From Bacilli bacterium (GTDB lineage Bacteria > Bacillota_I > Bacilli_A > RFN20 > UBA1709): a DNA stretch of 38,293 nucleotides. This document shows positions 1 through 9,128 of this stretch, piece after piece. The notes beneath the pieces were generated by a model. The model was given only the letters and a program-made list of their open reading frames with translations. It made no database searches and was not told the origin of the DNA. Location of the stretch: positions 1-38,293 of the forward strand of contig JAFTIF010000010.1 in NCBI GenBank assembly GCA_017457045.1, read 5' to 3'. Positions within the stretch are counted from its first letter, which is position 1. Each line of letters begins with the position of its first letter. The translations under genes and the position numbers were made by a program.

Positions 1-231
1 ATGTTTACAAATTATCTTAAATACAAACTAGAAGAACAAGGGAAAAGATTAATTAAGATAGATAAATATTATCCATCTAGTAAACTATGTAGTAATTGTA
101 AACATATTCATACCGAATTAAAACTACATGAAAGAACATGGGTTTGTCCTGAATGTGGAACAAAACACAATAGAGATTACAATGCAGCAATTAATATAAA
201 AAAAGAAGGTCTAAGACTATTAAAAGTCTAG
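1..231 (+). CDS. tnpB: TnpB, C-terminal fragment (cut by window edge)
   Basis: C-terminal 76 residues of a TnpB/OrfB RNA-guided nuclease. The zinc ribbon is visible as CSNC (about residues 31-34) and CPEC (49-52), followed by NRDYNAAINI, which carries the third RuvC-type acidic residue (the family has DRDxNAA). Residues before this (KLEEQGKRLIKIDKYYPSSK) match the conserved lead-in to the zinc ribbon, so the reading frame continues upstream of position 1; the ATG at position 1 is not the real start. TnpB uses an omegaRNA made from the element's right end to cut DNA and favour element retention. Whether this copy is full length cannot be judged here. Confidence 0.85.
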   Translation: MFTNYLKYKLEEQGKRLIKIDKYYPSSKLCSNCKHIHTELKLHERTWVCPECGTKHNRDYNAAINIKKEGLRLLKV

Positions 232-356
232 ACCCAAATCTAAGATTAATTAAACCGCGGGGCACGCGGAGATAGCTCGCTTACTGAAGTCATTAGACTT
301 CTTGCCCGAGAAACCCCACTTCTAGTTATTTAAACTAAGTGGTGGGAGTATGTCAC
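1..356 (+). mobile_element. IS200/IS605-type element, right-hand part
   Basis: The 3' end of a tnpB-like gene is followed by about 125 nt of non-coding sequence ending in a hairpin of the form CCCCACTT...AAGTGGTGGG and then GTATGTCAC. A subterminal imperfect hairpin just inside the right end is characteristic of IS200/IS605 elements, which lack terminal inverted repeats and make no target duplication. I place the end near 356 from that pattern; the exact cleavage point is inferred. The left part, including any tnpA, is outside the window. Confidence 0.75.
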
Positions 357-376
357 AACACTATTCGTCCATATCT
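160..376 (+). ncRNA. Candidate omegaRNA (reRNA) with guide
   Basis: In IS200/IS605 elements the omegaRNA overlaps the 3' end of tnpB and the right-end hairpin and continues a few nucleotides into flanking DNA, which acts as guide. Here the hairpin at about 313-346 and the upstream short inverted segment GAAGTCATTAGACTTC (286-301) are seen directly. If the element ends near 356, the guide would be about 357-376. The 5' limit is a guess; RNA data would be needed to fix it. Confidence 0.45.
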
Positions 377-539
377 ATACAAAACAGTAATCGCAATTAT
401 CGTTTCTGTAGCGATTTTCGTTCCAATTTTATATGCAATAGTTAAATATCTTTCTCCAGTATGGGCAATGTTAATCGTTGTAGTATTGGATATCTTAATT
501 TTAGTATTAGCTTGTGTAACAAAAAGAAAAAAACAATAA
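357..539 (+). pseudogene. Small two-helix membrane protein, 5' end lost to the IS
   Basis: An open frame encodes about 60 residues with two hydrophobic segments separated by a short loop and a basic tail ending KRKKQ. The only start in frame is a pair of GTG codons (339, 342) inside the IS hairpin, with no ribosome binding site, and the first chromosomal codon is about 357. The simplest reading is that the element inserted in a small membrane-protein gene and only the 3' part lies here. Translation from the IS-borne GTG is possible. Family not recognised. Confidence 0.5.
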
Positions 540-546
540 CAAAGAT

Positions 547-578
547 AAAGGCTTGATAATGATTATCAATCCTTTTTC
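547..578 (+). terminator. Intrinsic terminator
   Basis: AAAGG-c-TTGATAAT-g-ATTATCAA-t-CCTTT followed by a T run, directly after the small membrane ORF. It also lies just past the stop of the convergent aldo/keto reductase gene. Confidence 0.7.
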
Positions 579-587
579 TTATACAAT

Positions 588-1400
588 TTATAAATTAAAT
601 AAATAATCTAAATCTATTTTATCAATTTCAAAATCAACATCTAGATTGCTCTTAATATGTTCTTTTGTTTGACTTTTTGGTAGCGGTAATGTTCCAATTT
701 GCATACAATATCTAATACACAATTGAGGAACACTTACATCATATTTTTCAGCAATAGCGATTAACTCTTTATTTTTTAACAATCTTCCTGTAGCAATCGG
801 AGAATAAGCTTCAACTAAAATATCGTTTTCTTTACAATATTTTATTAACTCTTTTGGTGTGTTCCCAATAAAAACACATATTTGATTTATTACAGGCTTT
901 ATCTCTACATTTTCAAGTATATTTTTAACATCATCAATAAAGAAATTTGATATTCCTATCGACTTAATCTTTTTTTCTTTATAAGCCTCTTCCAATGCTT
1001 TATATACTTCCAAGTTTTCTTTATAATATCTAGGATAATTAGGATCCCATAACCCTTCCCAAGGTCTAGGAGAATGAATAAGCATCAAATCTAAATAATC
1101 AACTTGTAATCTTTTTAATGATTCTTCAATACACCTTTTCGCACCTTCATATGTTTTAACATGCGCAGGTATTTTAGATGTTAAAAAGATTTCTTCTCTT
1201 TTTACATCAGTTAGTTTTAAAGCCTTTCCTACACCCTCTTCATTTCCGTAATCTATTGCTGTATCGATATGTCTATATCCACATTCTAATGCTGTAATTA
1301 CTGCATCAATAACAGCTTCATTACTTATTTGCCATGTTCCAAATCCTATATCAGGAATAGTATTTTTATTATTTAATGTTAATCTTTGCACTTTTTTCAT
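588..1400 (-). CDS. Aldo/keto reductase
   Basis: A 270-residue NADPH-dependent oxidoreductase of the aldo/keto reductase superfamily ((beta/alpha)8 barrel, cytoplasmic). The catalytic tetrad is complete: D46 and Y51 in HIDTAIDYGNE, K76 in LTSKI, and H109 in LMLIHSP. Family landmarks DIGFGTW near the N-terminus, GISNF in the middle, and PLPKSQTKEHIKSNL (cofactor-binding KS motif) near the C-terminus are present. Length is normal for the 2,5-diketogluconate reductase-like branch. AGAGGA lies 6-7 nt before the ATG. It is a single gene convergent with the IS side and has no neighbour that hints at a substrate. Confidence 0.9.
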   Translation of the reverse strand: MKKVQRLTLNNKNTIPDIGFGTWQISNEAVIDAVITALECGYRHIDTAIDYGNEEGVGKALKLTDVKREEIFLTSKIPAHVKTYEGAKRCIEESLKRLQVDYLDLMLIHSPRPWEGLWDPNYPRYYKENLEVYKALEEAYKEKKIKSIGISNFFIDDVKNILENVEIKPVINQICVFIGNTPKELIKYCKENDILVEAYSPIATGRLLKNKELIAIAEKYDVSVPQLCIRYCMQIGTLPLPKSQTKEHIKSNLDVDFEIDKIDLDYLFNL

Positions 1401-1471
1401 ATTAATTCCTCTTCTTTTATATATTATTTCATAATAATAGTTTTTTTAAAAGAAAACGGAGAAAATATGTT

Positions 1472-2080
1472 TTATTTTTTTATAACTTTTTTATTCCAGG
1501 AATACTTACCACAACTAGGGCACCTCATATATCTAGTTCTACCATAATGCATAGCCCATAGTACCTTACTAAATGTAGGAATATATTTATGTCTGCATTC
1601 ACGACATTCATAGTATCCTGCTGTTTGCTCAATTCTTAAGGCGAAGCCAATTCCTATTAAAGAAATAATAAACCCTAAAACTATTAAGACAATTCTTAAC
1701 CAACTTTCCATCTGTGCAAAAGCTGCAGTAAATGTAAAGCCTAAAAGAATAATAATCGAAAATATTCCAATTAATACCTCTAAAGCTAATAACTTTTTAT
1801 CGTTTTCTTCTTTTTGTTTTACTAAATCTAATAATGTTTGTTCTTGTTTTTGATTATATTCATTCATCGTAACAACCTCCCCACTTAATAAATCATTAAC
1901 ACTGATTTCAAGAATCTTACAAAGATCAAGCATCAATGATGAATCAGGCATTCCTCGTCCTGTTTCCCATTTAGAAACAGCTCTATCTGTAATGCTTAGT
2001 TTTTCCGCCAACTCAAATTGTGTTAACTTTTGTCTTCTTCGACATTCAGCTATAAACTTTCCTATTTTCTCTTGATCCAT
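1472..2080 (-). CDS. XRE-family regulator with membrane anchor and zinc ribbon
   Basis: 202 residues. Residues 1-66 form a lambda-repressor-like helix-turn-helix (RRRQKLTQFELAEKLSITDRAVSKWETGRGMP). A linker (72-95) leads to two hydrophobic helices at about 101-122 and 128-149, then a C-terminal zinc-ribbon-like tail with C159/C162 and C187/C190. Such membrane-tethered XRE proteins are common in Bacillota; ligands are mostly unknown. The tail suggests metal binding. An inverted repeat upstream of its promoter could be its own operator. SD AGGAGAGAG precedes the ATG. Confidence 0.85.
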   Translation of the reverse strand: MDQEKIGKFIAECRRRQKLTQFELAEKLSITDRAVSKWETGRGMPDSSLMLDLCKILEISVNDLLSGEVVTMNEYNQKQEQTLLDLVKQKEENDKKLLALEVLIGIFSIIILLGFTFTAAFAQMESWLRIVLIVLGFIISLIGIGFALRIEQTAGYYECRECRHKYIPTFSKVLWAMHYGRTRYMRCPSCGKYSWNKKVIKK

Positions 2081-2103
2081 GTTTACTCTCTCCTTTCAAC
2101 ATT

Positions 2104-2164
2104 AATATATAATTTAAACTTTCAAAAATAAACAAACTAAACGTAGAGTGAGGAGTATCTACGT
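2104..2164 (-). promoter_or_regulatory. Candidate promoter and palindromic operator of the XRE gene
   Basis: On the minus strand TTGTTT (2130-2135) and TATATA (2106-2111) are separated by 18 bp, and a perfect 7-bp inverted repeat ACGTAGA N10 TCTACGT (2141-2147 and 2158-2164) lies just upstream of the -35. The placement suits a regulator site; autoregulation by the XRE protein is inference. Confidence 0.4.
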
Positions 2165-2177
2165 CTAATATTATATA

Positions 2178-2206
2178 TTAAAAGACCACAACTTACTTGT
2201 AATCTT
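2178..2206 (-). terminator. Intrinsic terminator of the SGNH lipoprotein gene
   Basis: The minus-strand transcript reads AAGAUUACAA-loop-UUGUGGUCUU then UUAA, a 10-bp stem with two consecutive U-G pairs, starting 6 nt after the stop codon. Confidence 0.6.
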
Positions 2207-2211
2207 AATAT

Positions 2212-5200
2212 TTATTCATAGTTTTCTTCAATAAAGTCTGCAATTTGAGGAGCCATTACGTTTGTAATAAACTTTTGATTAGGATGAATTCCATCACAAT
2301 CTTCATCGTACATTATAGACTCAAAATTACCTTCATTTAATAAATCTAGTACTGGAATATCATAAATTTCAGCAACTTCTTTAATAGCATCAGAAACATC
2401 TTCTAAATTATAACCTTGAGAATTATTGTCACTCCATAATACACCATGGAAATATTCTTTATACGGTGTCATATAAAACACAAATGAATCACTATAATTT
2501 TCAGATAAATATGCCATACTTACATGAAGAGAACCATAAATAGTTGATGTATCATTATCATCTATATCACCTAGTGGGAGATTTCTATTAAAATCGTTTA
2601 CCCCTCCTAGTACACCTATAATGTCAGTTTCTGAAGTATATGCTGTTATTACATCTGTCATACAAGTTAATCCTTGATCGTTAGCTGATAATGTAGCACC
2701 ACTGATTCCTTTATTCTCATAAGATTTTAAATCTAATATTTCACTTAACACTGTAGGATAAGGATTTTCAACTCTTCCACCAATTATTAAATCAGCTCCA
2801 TAAGTAATACTATCACCAAAAGCAGTATATGTTAATTGACTGAAATCAATTTCATCATTTGGTAAATATGTAATATCAAATAATAAAGAAATATGATCAT
2901 ATTGTGTTTTATTATTGATTTGAATTACCCCTCCAATTTCAGAGATAACTGAGCTATATCCAACATTCGCAGTATCATCTTTTGATAAAAAAGCCAATGT
3001 TTCATTTTCTTCTAATTCAATTTCAACATTAGAATAGTACCATTCATTAACAGTATTCGATGAAAAATAATTTGCAGGTATAATTATTTTAATTGTTTTT
3101 CTAATTTCGTAAGTCGATAGATTAATAACACTAATTGTATAGTAATTTGCTTGAGTATAATTGCTAATTGTTTTTATCGGTGCTCCAATTCGAGTTATTT
3201 TTGAACATTCTAAAATATTATTTATTTCATTCGAATAAATCCATGGAGAATCGGATAAATTACAACCGTTTAAATTGCTTATTTCTATATTTGAATAAAC
3301 TGTTTTATCAAACAATTTTTTTGTACCAAAATCTGGTAATTTATAATTTTTAGATAATGATTCTTCAACACATTTATACATTTGATACATCCCATCAGAA
3401 TTAGGATGCAAATTATCTATTGTATAATTACTCAATGTAGAGCCATTAATTTCTGTTCCGCTATAAAAATCAATAATTCCAACATCAAAGTAATCAGCAA
3501 CACTTTTAATTGTATTGTTCCAATTTACTAATCTATCATTTCCATTATTATACATTGTGCAACAATATATATCTGCATTAATATATTTGCTTGTGACTTT
3601 ATGAAGCATTGTTGCATATGCATCCGCAAAGTTAGTTAAATCACCAATGTAAGTTTTATTTTCTTCATCATAAATTTCATCAAGCGAAACAAAAGTTCCA
3701 CATTCAACTCCAGCATTAAAATCATTAATTCCTATATAAATAATAATTATATCAGGATACGAATTAGTTAAATCATTATGAAGATTGTTACTTCTATCCA
3801 TGGAAGTAGCTGCTGTAGTTCCTGCAGTTGTTGTAACTCTAGAACCGCTCCAAGCATTATTAACGCATAATTCTAAATCTAGATTATCAACCGTTCTTTT
3901 CCACCATGTTTTATCAACATTATCTAACTTTGAAGCATCATACCAAAGTGCATTGTTACCAATTGTAGAATTATATGAAGTATTGTTACTCCATTCTGGA
4001 TATGTTGTGATACTATCCCCTAAAAATGAAATCGTTTTTTCTCCAATAAAATGGGCACAATTTTCATATTCATTATGAGAAATCACATCTACAAAATTTT
4101 CTTTATAACTTTGTCCGCATTCACATTTATATTCGGTATATCCTTTTTCTTCACATGTTGGTTCATATATCGTTTTTTGGAAATTGTGACCTAAAGCAAT
4201 AATTACTTCTTGTTCAACAAATACATAGCCACAAATTTCACAGATTTGACCTTCTGTTAATCCATCCTCTTCACATGTTGGATCAACACCTTCAACAATC
4301 ACTTTTTTATGTCCTAGTGAATCCACATATTTAGTTTCCGTATAATTACATTCTTCGCAGAACCTGAATGATATCCCCTTTTCTTCACATGTTGGTTTTT
4401 TCATATAGTCCCAATCTGTGAATACGTGAGTATGTTCTGATGAATCTTCTTTTTCAGGTTTTCTAATTAACCATTCTCTACCAGGATAAATATATGATTT
4501 ACTAACATCTTCGTGCTGCAATATATAATCAATTGCCTCTTTAGAGTCCACATATGTTGGGTTTTCTAACAAGAATATTTCTATAGTTTCTGCGATATAT
4601 TCATGACCTTTTGGACTAGGGTGAACTCCATCTCCACCAGTCTCTGCAACGTTATTATCATCATCAGATATATAATAAATACCACTATAATAATTTAAAT
4701 CTATTACAGGAATTTTATATTCATTGCATGTATCGATAATTGCATCACATAAATCTCTTAATGTATCACCACAAATATTTTCTTTGCTTTGATCCCATGA
4801 TTTTTTAGAAGTTACTGAGTTATTCCAAGAAGTAATAACTGGTGTCATGAAATAAAACTTCGTATTCTTAAACTCTTCTTCTTTTTGTAAATCTTCAATT
4901 CTTTTACACCACATATCTACAGCACCATATATTGTAGAAGTATCTTTACTTCCTGCTTCACCTACAGAATAATAACTACTTGTAGCATTTGCCCAGTCAT
5001 TGATTCCCATAAAGATAGTAACAATATCTGCTCCCGCGATATTTTCTTTAGTTAGCATATCAATGTTACATTTTCTAGAACCATCAGTACATAAGGTAGT
5101 TCCACTAACACCTTTTCTAACTGTATTAGCTCTTAGCCTTTCTCCTAATAATGTAACGTAATCATTTTCACCCACTGTAGTTCCAACTCCAGCAGTAATA

Positions 5201-5850
5201 CTATCACCAATACAAACGATAGTTTTCCCTTCGAAATAACTATCTTCAAGTGGATTCGGAATTAAGTATTTATAGTCTTGAGCACCTGCTACAATACCAG
5301 TATCTTCTTGTCCAATCCACCAATTTCCATTTTCACCAATATAAGGTGTTTGTCCATCTTTACCAGGTTCTCCTTGGATACCTTGTTCCCCTTGCGGACC
5401 TTGTGGGCCTGTTTCACCTTGGATACCTTGTTCTCCTTGTGGACCTAGTGGGCCTGTTTCTCCTTGGATACCTTGCTCTCCTTGCGGACCTTGTGGGCCT
5501 GTTTCACCTTGGATACCTTGTTCTCCTTGTGGACCTTGTGGGCCTGTTTCACCTTGGACACCTTGCTCTCCTTGTGGACCTTGTGGGCCTGTTTCGCCTT
5601 GGATACCTTGTTCTCCTTGTGGACCTTGCGGGCCTGTTTCTCCTTGAACACCTTGTTCCCCTTGCGGACCTTGCGGGCCTGTTTCACCTTGGACACCTTG
5701 TTCTCCTTGTGGACCTTGCGGGCCTGTTTCGCCTTGAACACCTTGTTCCCCTTGCGGACCTTGTGGACCTTCACTTCCAGCACATCCATAAAGAAGACCA
5801 AAAATCAATATAGTAGATAATAAAACAATTATTTTATTATATTTTTTCAT
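2212..5850 (-). CDS. Lipoprotein with collagen-like stalk and three SGNH hydrolase domains
   Basis: About 1212 residues. I choose the ATG at 5850 (GGGTGA 6-8 nt upstream); the in-frame GTG at 5859 overlaps that SD. A lipoprotein signal with lipobox L-Y-G-C puts the lipidated Cys at 23. Residues 28-162 are nine 15-residue Gly-X-Y repeats (collagen-like), then a [10 protein letters not shown]...NGNWWIG motif. Three SGNH/GDSL esterase-type domains follow, each with a GDS nucleophile block (215-217, 611-613, 1012-1014), a GxND block (MGINDW, IGINDF, GGVNDF) and a DxxH block (DGVHP, DNLHP, DGIHP). Between domains 1 and 2 (about 473-595) is a Cys-rich region of repeated PTCEE(K/D)G units with CxxC pairs; between 2 and 3 (about 835-1005) is a beta-rich region that may bind carbohydrate. 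Likely a surface-anchored deacylase/esterase acting on acetylated glycans; substrate unknown. Confidence 0.85.
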   Translation of the reverse strand: MKKYNKIIVLLSTILIFGLLYGCAGSEGPQGPQGEQGVQGETGPQGPQGEQGVQGETGPQGPQGEQGVQGETGPQGPQGEQGIQGETGPQGPQGEQGVQGETGPQGPQGEQGIQGETGPQGPQGEQGIQGETGPLGPQGEQGIQGETGPQGPQGEQGIQGEPGKDGQTPYIGENGNWWIGQEDTGIVAGAQDYKYLIPNPLEDSYFEGKTIVCIGDSITAGVGTTVGENDYVTLLGERLRANTVRKGVSGTTLCTDGSRKCNIDMLTKENIAGADIVTIFMGINDWANATSSYYSVGEAGSKDTSTIYGAVDMWCKRIEDLQKEEEFKNTKFYFMTPVITSWNNSVTSKKSWDQSKENICGDTLRDLCDAIIDTCNEYKIPVIDLNYYSGIYYISDDDNNVAETGGDGVHPSPKGHEYIAETIEIFLLENPTYVDSKEAIDYILQHEDVSKSYIYPGREWLIRKPEKEDSSEHTHVFTDWDYMKKPTCEEKGISFRFCEECNYTETKYVDSLGHKKVIVEGVDPTCEEDGLTEGQICEICGYVFVEQEVIIALGHNFQKTIYEPTCEEKGYTEYKCECGQSYKENFVDVISHNEYENCAHFIGEKTISFLGDSITTYPEWSNNTSYNSTIGNNALWYDASKLDNVDKTWWKRTVDNLDLELCVNNAWSGSRVTTTAGTTAATSMDRSNNLHNDLTNSYPDIIIIYIGINDFNAGVECGTFVSLDEIYDEENKTYIGDLTNFADAYATMLHKVTSKYINADIYCCTMYNNGNDRLVNWNNTIKSVADYFDVGIIDFYSGTEINGSTLSNYTIDNLHPNSDGMYQMYKCVEESLSKNYKLPDFGTKKLFDKTVYSNIEISNLNGCNLSDSPWIYSNEINNILECSKITRIGAPIKTISNYTQANYYTISVINLSTYEIRKTIKIIIPANYFSSNTVNEWYYSNVEIELEENETLAFLSKDDTANVGYSSVISEIGGVIQINNKTQYDHISLLFDITYLPNDEIDFSQLTYTAFGDSITYGADLIIGGRVENPYPTVLSEILDLKSYENKGISGATLSANDQGLTCMTDVITAYTSETDIIGVLGGVNDFNRNLPLGDIDDNDTSTIYGSLHVSMAYLSENYSDSFVFYMTPYKEYFHGVLWSDNNSQGYNLEDVSDAIKEVAEIYDIPVLDLLNEGNFESIMYDEDCDGIHPNQKFITNVMAPQIADFIEENYE
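5365..5769 (-). repeat. Nine 45-bp tandem repeats encoding collagen-like Gly-X-Y
   Basis: Nine in-frame 45-bp units encode [10 protein letters not shown](V/I)QGET, with one Q-to-L change (unit 8) and a terminal ET-to-EP change (unit 9). Synonymous differences between units show they are not freshly copied. The block is far more GC-rich than its surroundings and generates spurious long open frames on the other strand. Confidence 0.95.
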
Positions 5851-5943
5851 AACAATCACCCGTATAAATTATATCATCATAAAAGATAAATGACTATCAG
5901 CTAAATATTGATTGTTTAAAACATTTCTATTTTTTCTATAAAC

Positions 5944-5975
5944 AAAAAGACCACTATTTTTTAGTGATCTTTTTT
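5944..5975 (-). terminator. Intrinsic terminator of the ABC transporter gene
   Basis: The minus strand reads AAAAAGAUCACUA-loop-UAGUGGUCUUUUU, a long stem with one U-G pair then a U run, immediately after the stop at 5978. Confidence 0.85.
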
Positions 5976-5977
5976 CA

Positions 5978-7666
5978 TTAATCCAATTCTACCAAAGACT
6001 TAAATATTGCATTATTGTTCATTAGCTCATCATATGATCCAAATTCAACAATACTACCATTTTTCATAACAATTATTTCATCAAATTTAGTTAATATTTC
6101 TTTATCTAATCTATGAGTAATCATTATCTTCGTGATGTTATCAATTGCTAATATATTGTTAGTTATTGAAGATGATGTTTCATTATCTAATGCACTAGTT
6201 GCTTCATCAAGTAATAATAATTGAGATTTTTTAACCAATGCTCTAGCAATACTTATTCTTTGCTTTTCACCACCACTTAGGTTACAACCTTTTTCACCAC
6301 ATCGATAATTTCTTCCCTTTTCTTTAATTAATGTGTCTAGTCCCGATTTAGTAATTGCTTCGTTTAATAATTCTTCATCTATATTTGAATACATTGTAAT
6401 ATTATTAATAATTGAATCATCAAAAACAAATACATTTTGTTCTACGAAGGAAGATCTTTCGAATAGGGAATCAATTAAAATGTCTTTTACTTCAATGTTG
6501 TTATAAAAAATATTACCTGAATAATTATCATACTTACCTAATAATAGATTTATTAAAGTAGTCTTACCAGATCCACTTGTTCCAACTATCGCATATGACT
6601 TATTTTTATTAAATCTATATGAAATATCATTAAGTACAATCTTATCATCATACATAAATTTAAGATTAGAAACTGTTATTTCATCAATGCTTTCAATAAG
6701 TTTTCCTTGATTAGTATTATCTTCTTTTTTAATTATTTCACTAATCTTTTTAAAAATAGGTTTACAAGCAAGTCTTTTTGATAAAGAAGAAGGAATATTC
6801 ATAAGTGGACTAATTATGTAGTTCATTAATTGTACAAATAATAATATTACAGAAGGTTCAATATCATTTGTTGTTATTGAGATATATGCACCAATAAAGA
6901 ATACACCAAATTGTGATATTAAACTAAGTACAGTTTGAACCAGATCCATCAATGATAATGTTTTTGTTTTATTAGCTTTTTTTGATTCTAAAACATCATT
7001 ATTCTTATTAAATAACTCTTTGATTTTTTGTTCAGATTTAAAAACCTTAATAGTAGAAAATCCTATTAAGTTATCTTTTATAAAATGAAGAAAACTAGCA
7101 TTTTGATCACTAATTTCTTTTTCTTGAGAAGATAATTTACCTCCTACTACAATCGCACCTATAAAAGGAAGCAACGATAAAACAATTCCTGATATAGTTA
7201 AAAGAGGGCTATAAATAAGCATTACAATAATAGTACATAAAAATAAAGTAATATTTGTAATTAAATCAAACGCAGAAAATAAATAGTCTTCTTCTACTTT
7301 TTTCACATCATTAGTTAATGCTGAAATATACGTAGAAGTGGTTTGTTTATTAAAACTAGCTATGTTTTTATCTAATATATGTCCATAGATATTATTTTTA
7401 TATTGAACGATAGCTCTTTTTTGATATTTAGGTTTTAAATATGTAATTAGGAAATACACCAATACACTAGATACAAATAATATTAGGAAAATAACTCCTT
7501 GTTCAATTAATGCATCTAAATCTTTCGCAGTCGCAATTGCCATTATTTTTTCTAGCATTAGAGAAATCATAATGAGTGCGGCTGTTTGAAATAATGAAGT
7601 AAATGTCAAAACAATAAAATTAAAAACATTTCCTTTATAAATATATGATTTAACTGATTTATTCAT
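5978..7666 (-). CDS. ABC exporter, fused permease and ATPase
   Basis: 562 residues from the ATG at 7666, preceded by GGGAGGA; the in-frame ATG at 7681 sits on that SD and is rejected. The N-terminal half is a six-helix type-1 exporter membrane domain (about 1-300). The C-terminal half is the nucleotide-binding domain: Walker A GTSGSGKTT from about 362, Q-loop FVEQNVF, signature LSGGEKQR from about 463, Walker B LLLLDEATSALD with D487/E488, and H-loop ITHRLD. A full transporter is a homodimer, or a heterodimer with a partner not seen here. No peptidase domain or linked precursor peptide is visible. It could export a drug, lipid or peptide. Confidence 0.9.
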   Translation of the reverse strand: MNKSVKSYIYKGNVFNFIVLTFTSLFQTAALIMISLMLEKIMAIATAKDLDALIEQGVIFLILFVSSVLVYFLITYLKPKYQKRAIVQYKNNIYGHILDKNIASFNKQTTSTYISALTNDVKKVEEDYLFSAFDLITNITLFLCTIIVMLIYSPLLTISGIVLSLLPFIGAIVVGGKLSSQEKEISDQNASFLHFIKDNLIGFSTIKVFKSEQKIKELFNKNNDVLESKKANKTKTLSLMDLVQTVLSLISQFGVFFIGAYISITTNDIEPSVILLFVQLMNYIISPLMNIPSSLSKRLACKPIFKKISEIIKKEDNTNQGKLIESIDEITVSNLKFMYDDKIVLNDISYRFNKNKSYAIVGTSGSGKTTLINLLLGKYDNYSGNIFYNNIEVKDILIDSLFERSSFVEQNVFVFDDSIINNITMYSNIDEELLNEAITKSGLDTLIKEKGRNYRCGEKGCNLSGGEKQRISIARALVKKSQLLLLDEATSALDNETSSSITNNILAIDNITKIMITHRLDKEILTKFDEIIVMKNGSIVEFGSYDELMNNNAIFKSLVELD

Positions 7667-7751
7667 ATATATTCCTCCCATATTCTATTAATATGATATT
7701 TATTATATTTATTTAGATAGTAGAATCTACCAACTTTAATATACAAAGTAC

Positions 7752-7776
7752 GCAACTATAGGAAACTATAGGTTGC
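7752..7776 (-). promoter_or_regulatory. Candidate regulator site upstream of the ABC gene
   Basis: On the minus strand two direct 9-bp copies of CCTATAGTT are spaced at a 10-bp period (about one helical turn); the same segment is an imperfect inverted repeat GCAACCTATAG-TTTC-CTATAGTTGC. It lies about 90 bp upstream of the ABC transporter start. The rest of the 286-bp gap (7682-7967) holds the two terminators listed separately and otherwise nothing I recognise. Confidence 0.3.
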
Positions 7777-7805
7777 GGCATAAAATTCACACGTTTTTAA
7801 TCATA

Positions 7806-7833
7806 AAAAAAGAGACCAAACAATACTTCGATC
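7806..7833 (-). terminator. Weak terminator-like hairpin
   Basis: The minus strand reads GAUCGAA-guauug-UUUGGUC followed by UCUUUUUUU: a 7-bp stem with two G-U pairs and a good U run. It resembles a decayed copy of the neighbouring terminators and ends no obvious gene. Confidence 0.4.
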
Positions 7834-7879
7834 ACTTATTAATTAATATATTTATCTGTTTTTACGATACCATCAAAAG

Positions 7880-7906
7880 AAAAAAAAGACCACCTTTTGG
7901 TGGTCT
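7880..7906 (-). terminator. Intrinsic terminator of the FMN-binding lipoprotein gene
   Basis: Perfect GACCACC-TTTT-GGTGGTC stem; on the minus strand it is followed by a run of Us. It lies about 60 nt after the stop at 7968. Confidence 0.85.
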
Positions 7907-7967
7907 AATTAACAAAAACAACATATGATATTTAGAATTTACCCATATATCAAACAAGTCTTTTGTA

Positions 7968-9044
7968 TTATTGTTCTGGGAACGCTCTTAAATGTGCCTT
8001 AACAATATAAGATATGTGATTACGATATGCACTTGAAGTAAATGTTGCTCCAACTATAGAATCTACATTTGTGCCCATTTCACTTATTTCCTTAATTGAT
8101 TTTCCATTATAATTATTATTAATCCAATCAGTAACTGCTGTATCTTCAACAAATGTATCTTTAATAGTATCTTCAGAACTCAACACAGCTACTTTTATAT
8201 TTGAATAATTTTTATCCATAGTTAAAGATAATTTATAAGAACAAGTTAAACGTGATCCGTTTTCTGCTTCATAATTATATTTTCCTTCAACAATATAACC
8301 ATAGCCTTTAATGTTTTTATTTCCATCTAATATTTCAACATAATATTTAAGACCTAGATTTTTAGTTAAAGTGTTGTACATGTTTTCACTAACATTTGCT
8401 TTTAAAGTGTTTAAAAACTCTTCTGACTTATCAACTAATTCATCGTTTTTATCTAGTCCCATCAAAGCCCTTTCTTCACTTGAAACATTAGCGTTACTTG
8501 TTGTTCCACTTTGATTTTTTGTTTTATGGAATGTTATTACTTTCTTAACACTATCTTTAACTCCTTTTAATGTTAAAGATGCTGAAGCAATACCATCATA
8601 TTTTACATTTGTGTCCACATTATCAAAAGGTAGATTAATAAATTGACTTTCAAAATCTGGACTTTCTAATAGGATTTTACCGAATGATTCTGTTTCTGTA
8701 TGTTCCATGACTTTTAATCCTAAAACAACATTATCTGTATTTGATAATACAAGTACCATTTTTATTACGCCATTTCTACCATTAGCATTAACTAAATAAC
8801 CATAAGAAACTTCTTCGTTTTGATTATCTTTTAAAACATAAACATTTAATATTCCTGCTTGAATTAATGACGATTTTTCATACTTATTAGTTTCATCTTC
8901 AATTTTCTTACAACTTGGTGTATATTCTTTCAATACTTCTTCTACTTCAGCATCAATACCAGATCCATTACCTAAATCAGGTATTCCACATCCTGTAAGT
9001 GCAAAACTAAATAATAATAAAAATGCTAATAAAATCTTTTTCAT
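7968..9044 (-). CDS. Lipoprotein with two RnfG/NqrC-like FMN-binding domains
   Basis: 358 residues. A lipoprotein signal with lipobox L-T-G-C gives lipidated Cys19. Two FMN_bind-like regions follow: about 65-175, with MEHTETESFGKIL (the H-x-E-T...G motif of RnfG/NqrC) and a degenerate attachment site DGIASASLT; and about 220-350, ending VDSIVGATFTSSAYR, which matches the [S/T]GAT-type motif where ApbE attaches FMN to Thr. In domain 1 the Thr position is Ser. The family carries electrons at the outer face of the membrane, in Rnf/Nqr complexes or extracellular electron transfer. No rnf genes or apbE lie nearby, so the partner is unknown. SD AAGGAAG precedes the start. Confidence 0.75.
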   Translation of the reverse strand: MKKILLAFLLLFSFALTGCGIPDLGNGSGIDAEVEEVLKEYTPSCKKIEDETNKYEKSSLIQAGILNVYVLKDNQNEEVSYGYLVNANGRNGVIKMVLVLSNTDNVVLGLKVMEHTETESFGKILLESPDFESQFINLPFDNVDTNVKYDGIASASLTLKGVKDSVKKVITFHKTKNQSGTTSNANVSSEERALMGLDKNDELVDKSEEFLNTLKANVSENMYNTLTKNLGLKYYVEILDGNKNIKGYGYIVEGKYNYEAENGSRLTCSYKLSLTMDKNYSNIKVAVLSSEDTIKDTFVEDTAVTDWINNNYNGKSIKEISEMGTNVDSIVGATFTSSAYRNHISYIVKAHLRAFPEQ

Positions 9045-9128
9045 TTAACATCGCTTCCTTTTCTCTGCCCTCTAATTATAACAAATTATTAATTTATTTA
9101 AAAGACTGGGCTTTACTTAATTGGATAT

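Noticed and set aside
339..356. GTG at 339 as a true start of the 66-codon frame
   Set aside because: It sits inside the IS hairpin with no SD; more likely accidental continuation of a truncated gene.
5365..5769. 45-bp repeats considered as a CRISPR array or as genes on the plus strand
   Set aside because: The units are contiguous without spacers and encode in-frame Gly-X-Y on the minus strand; long plus-strand frames are by-products of the repeat composition.
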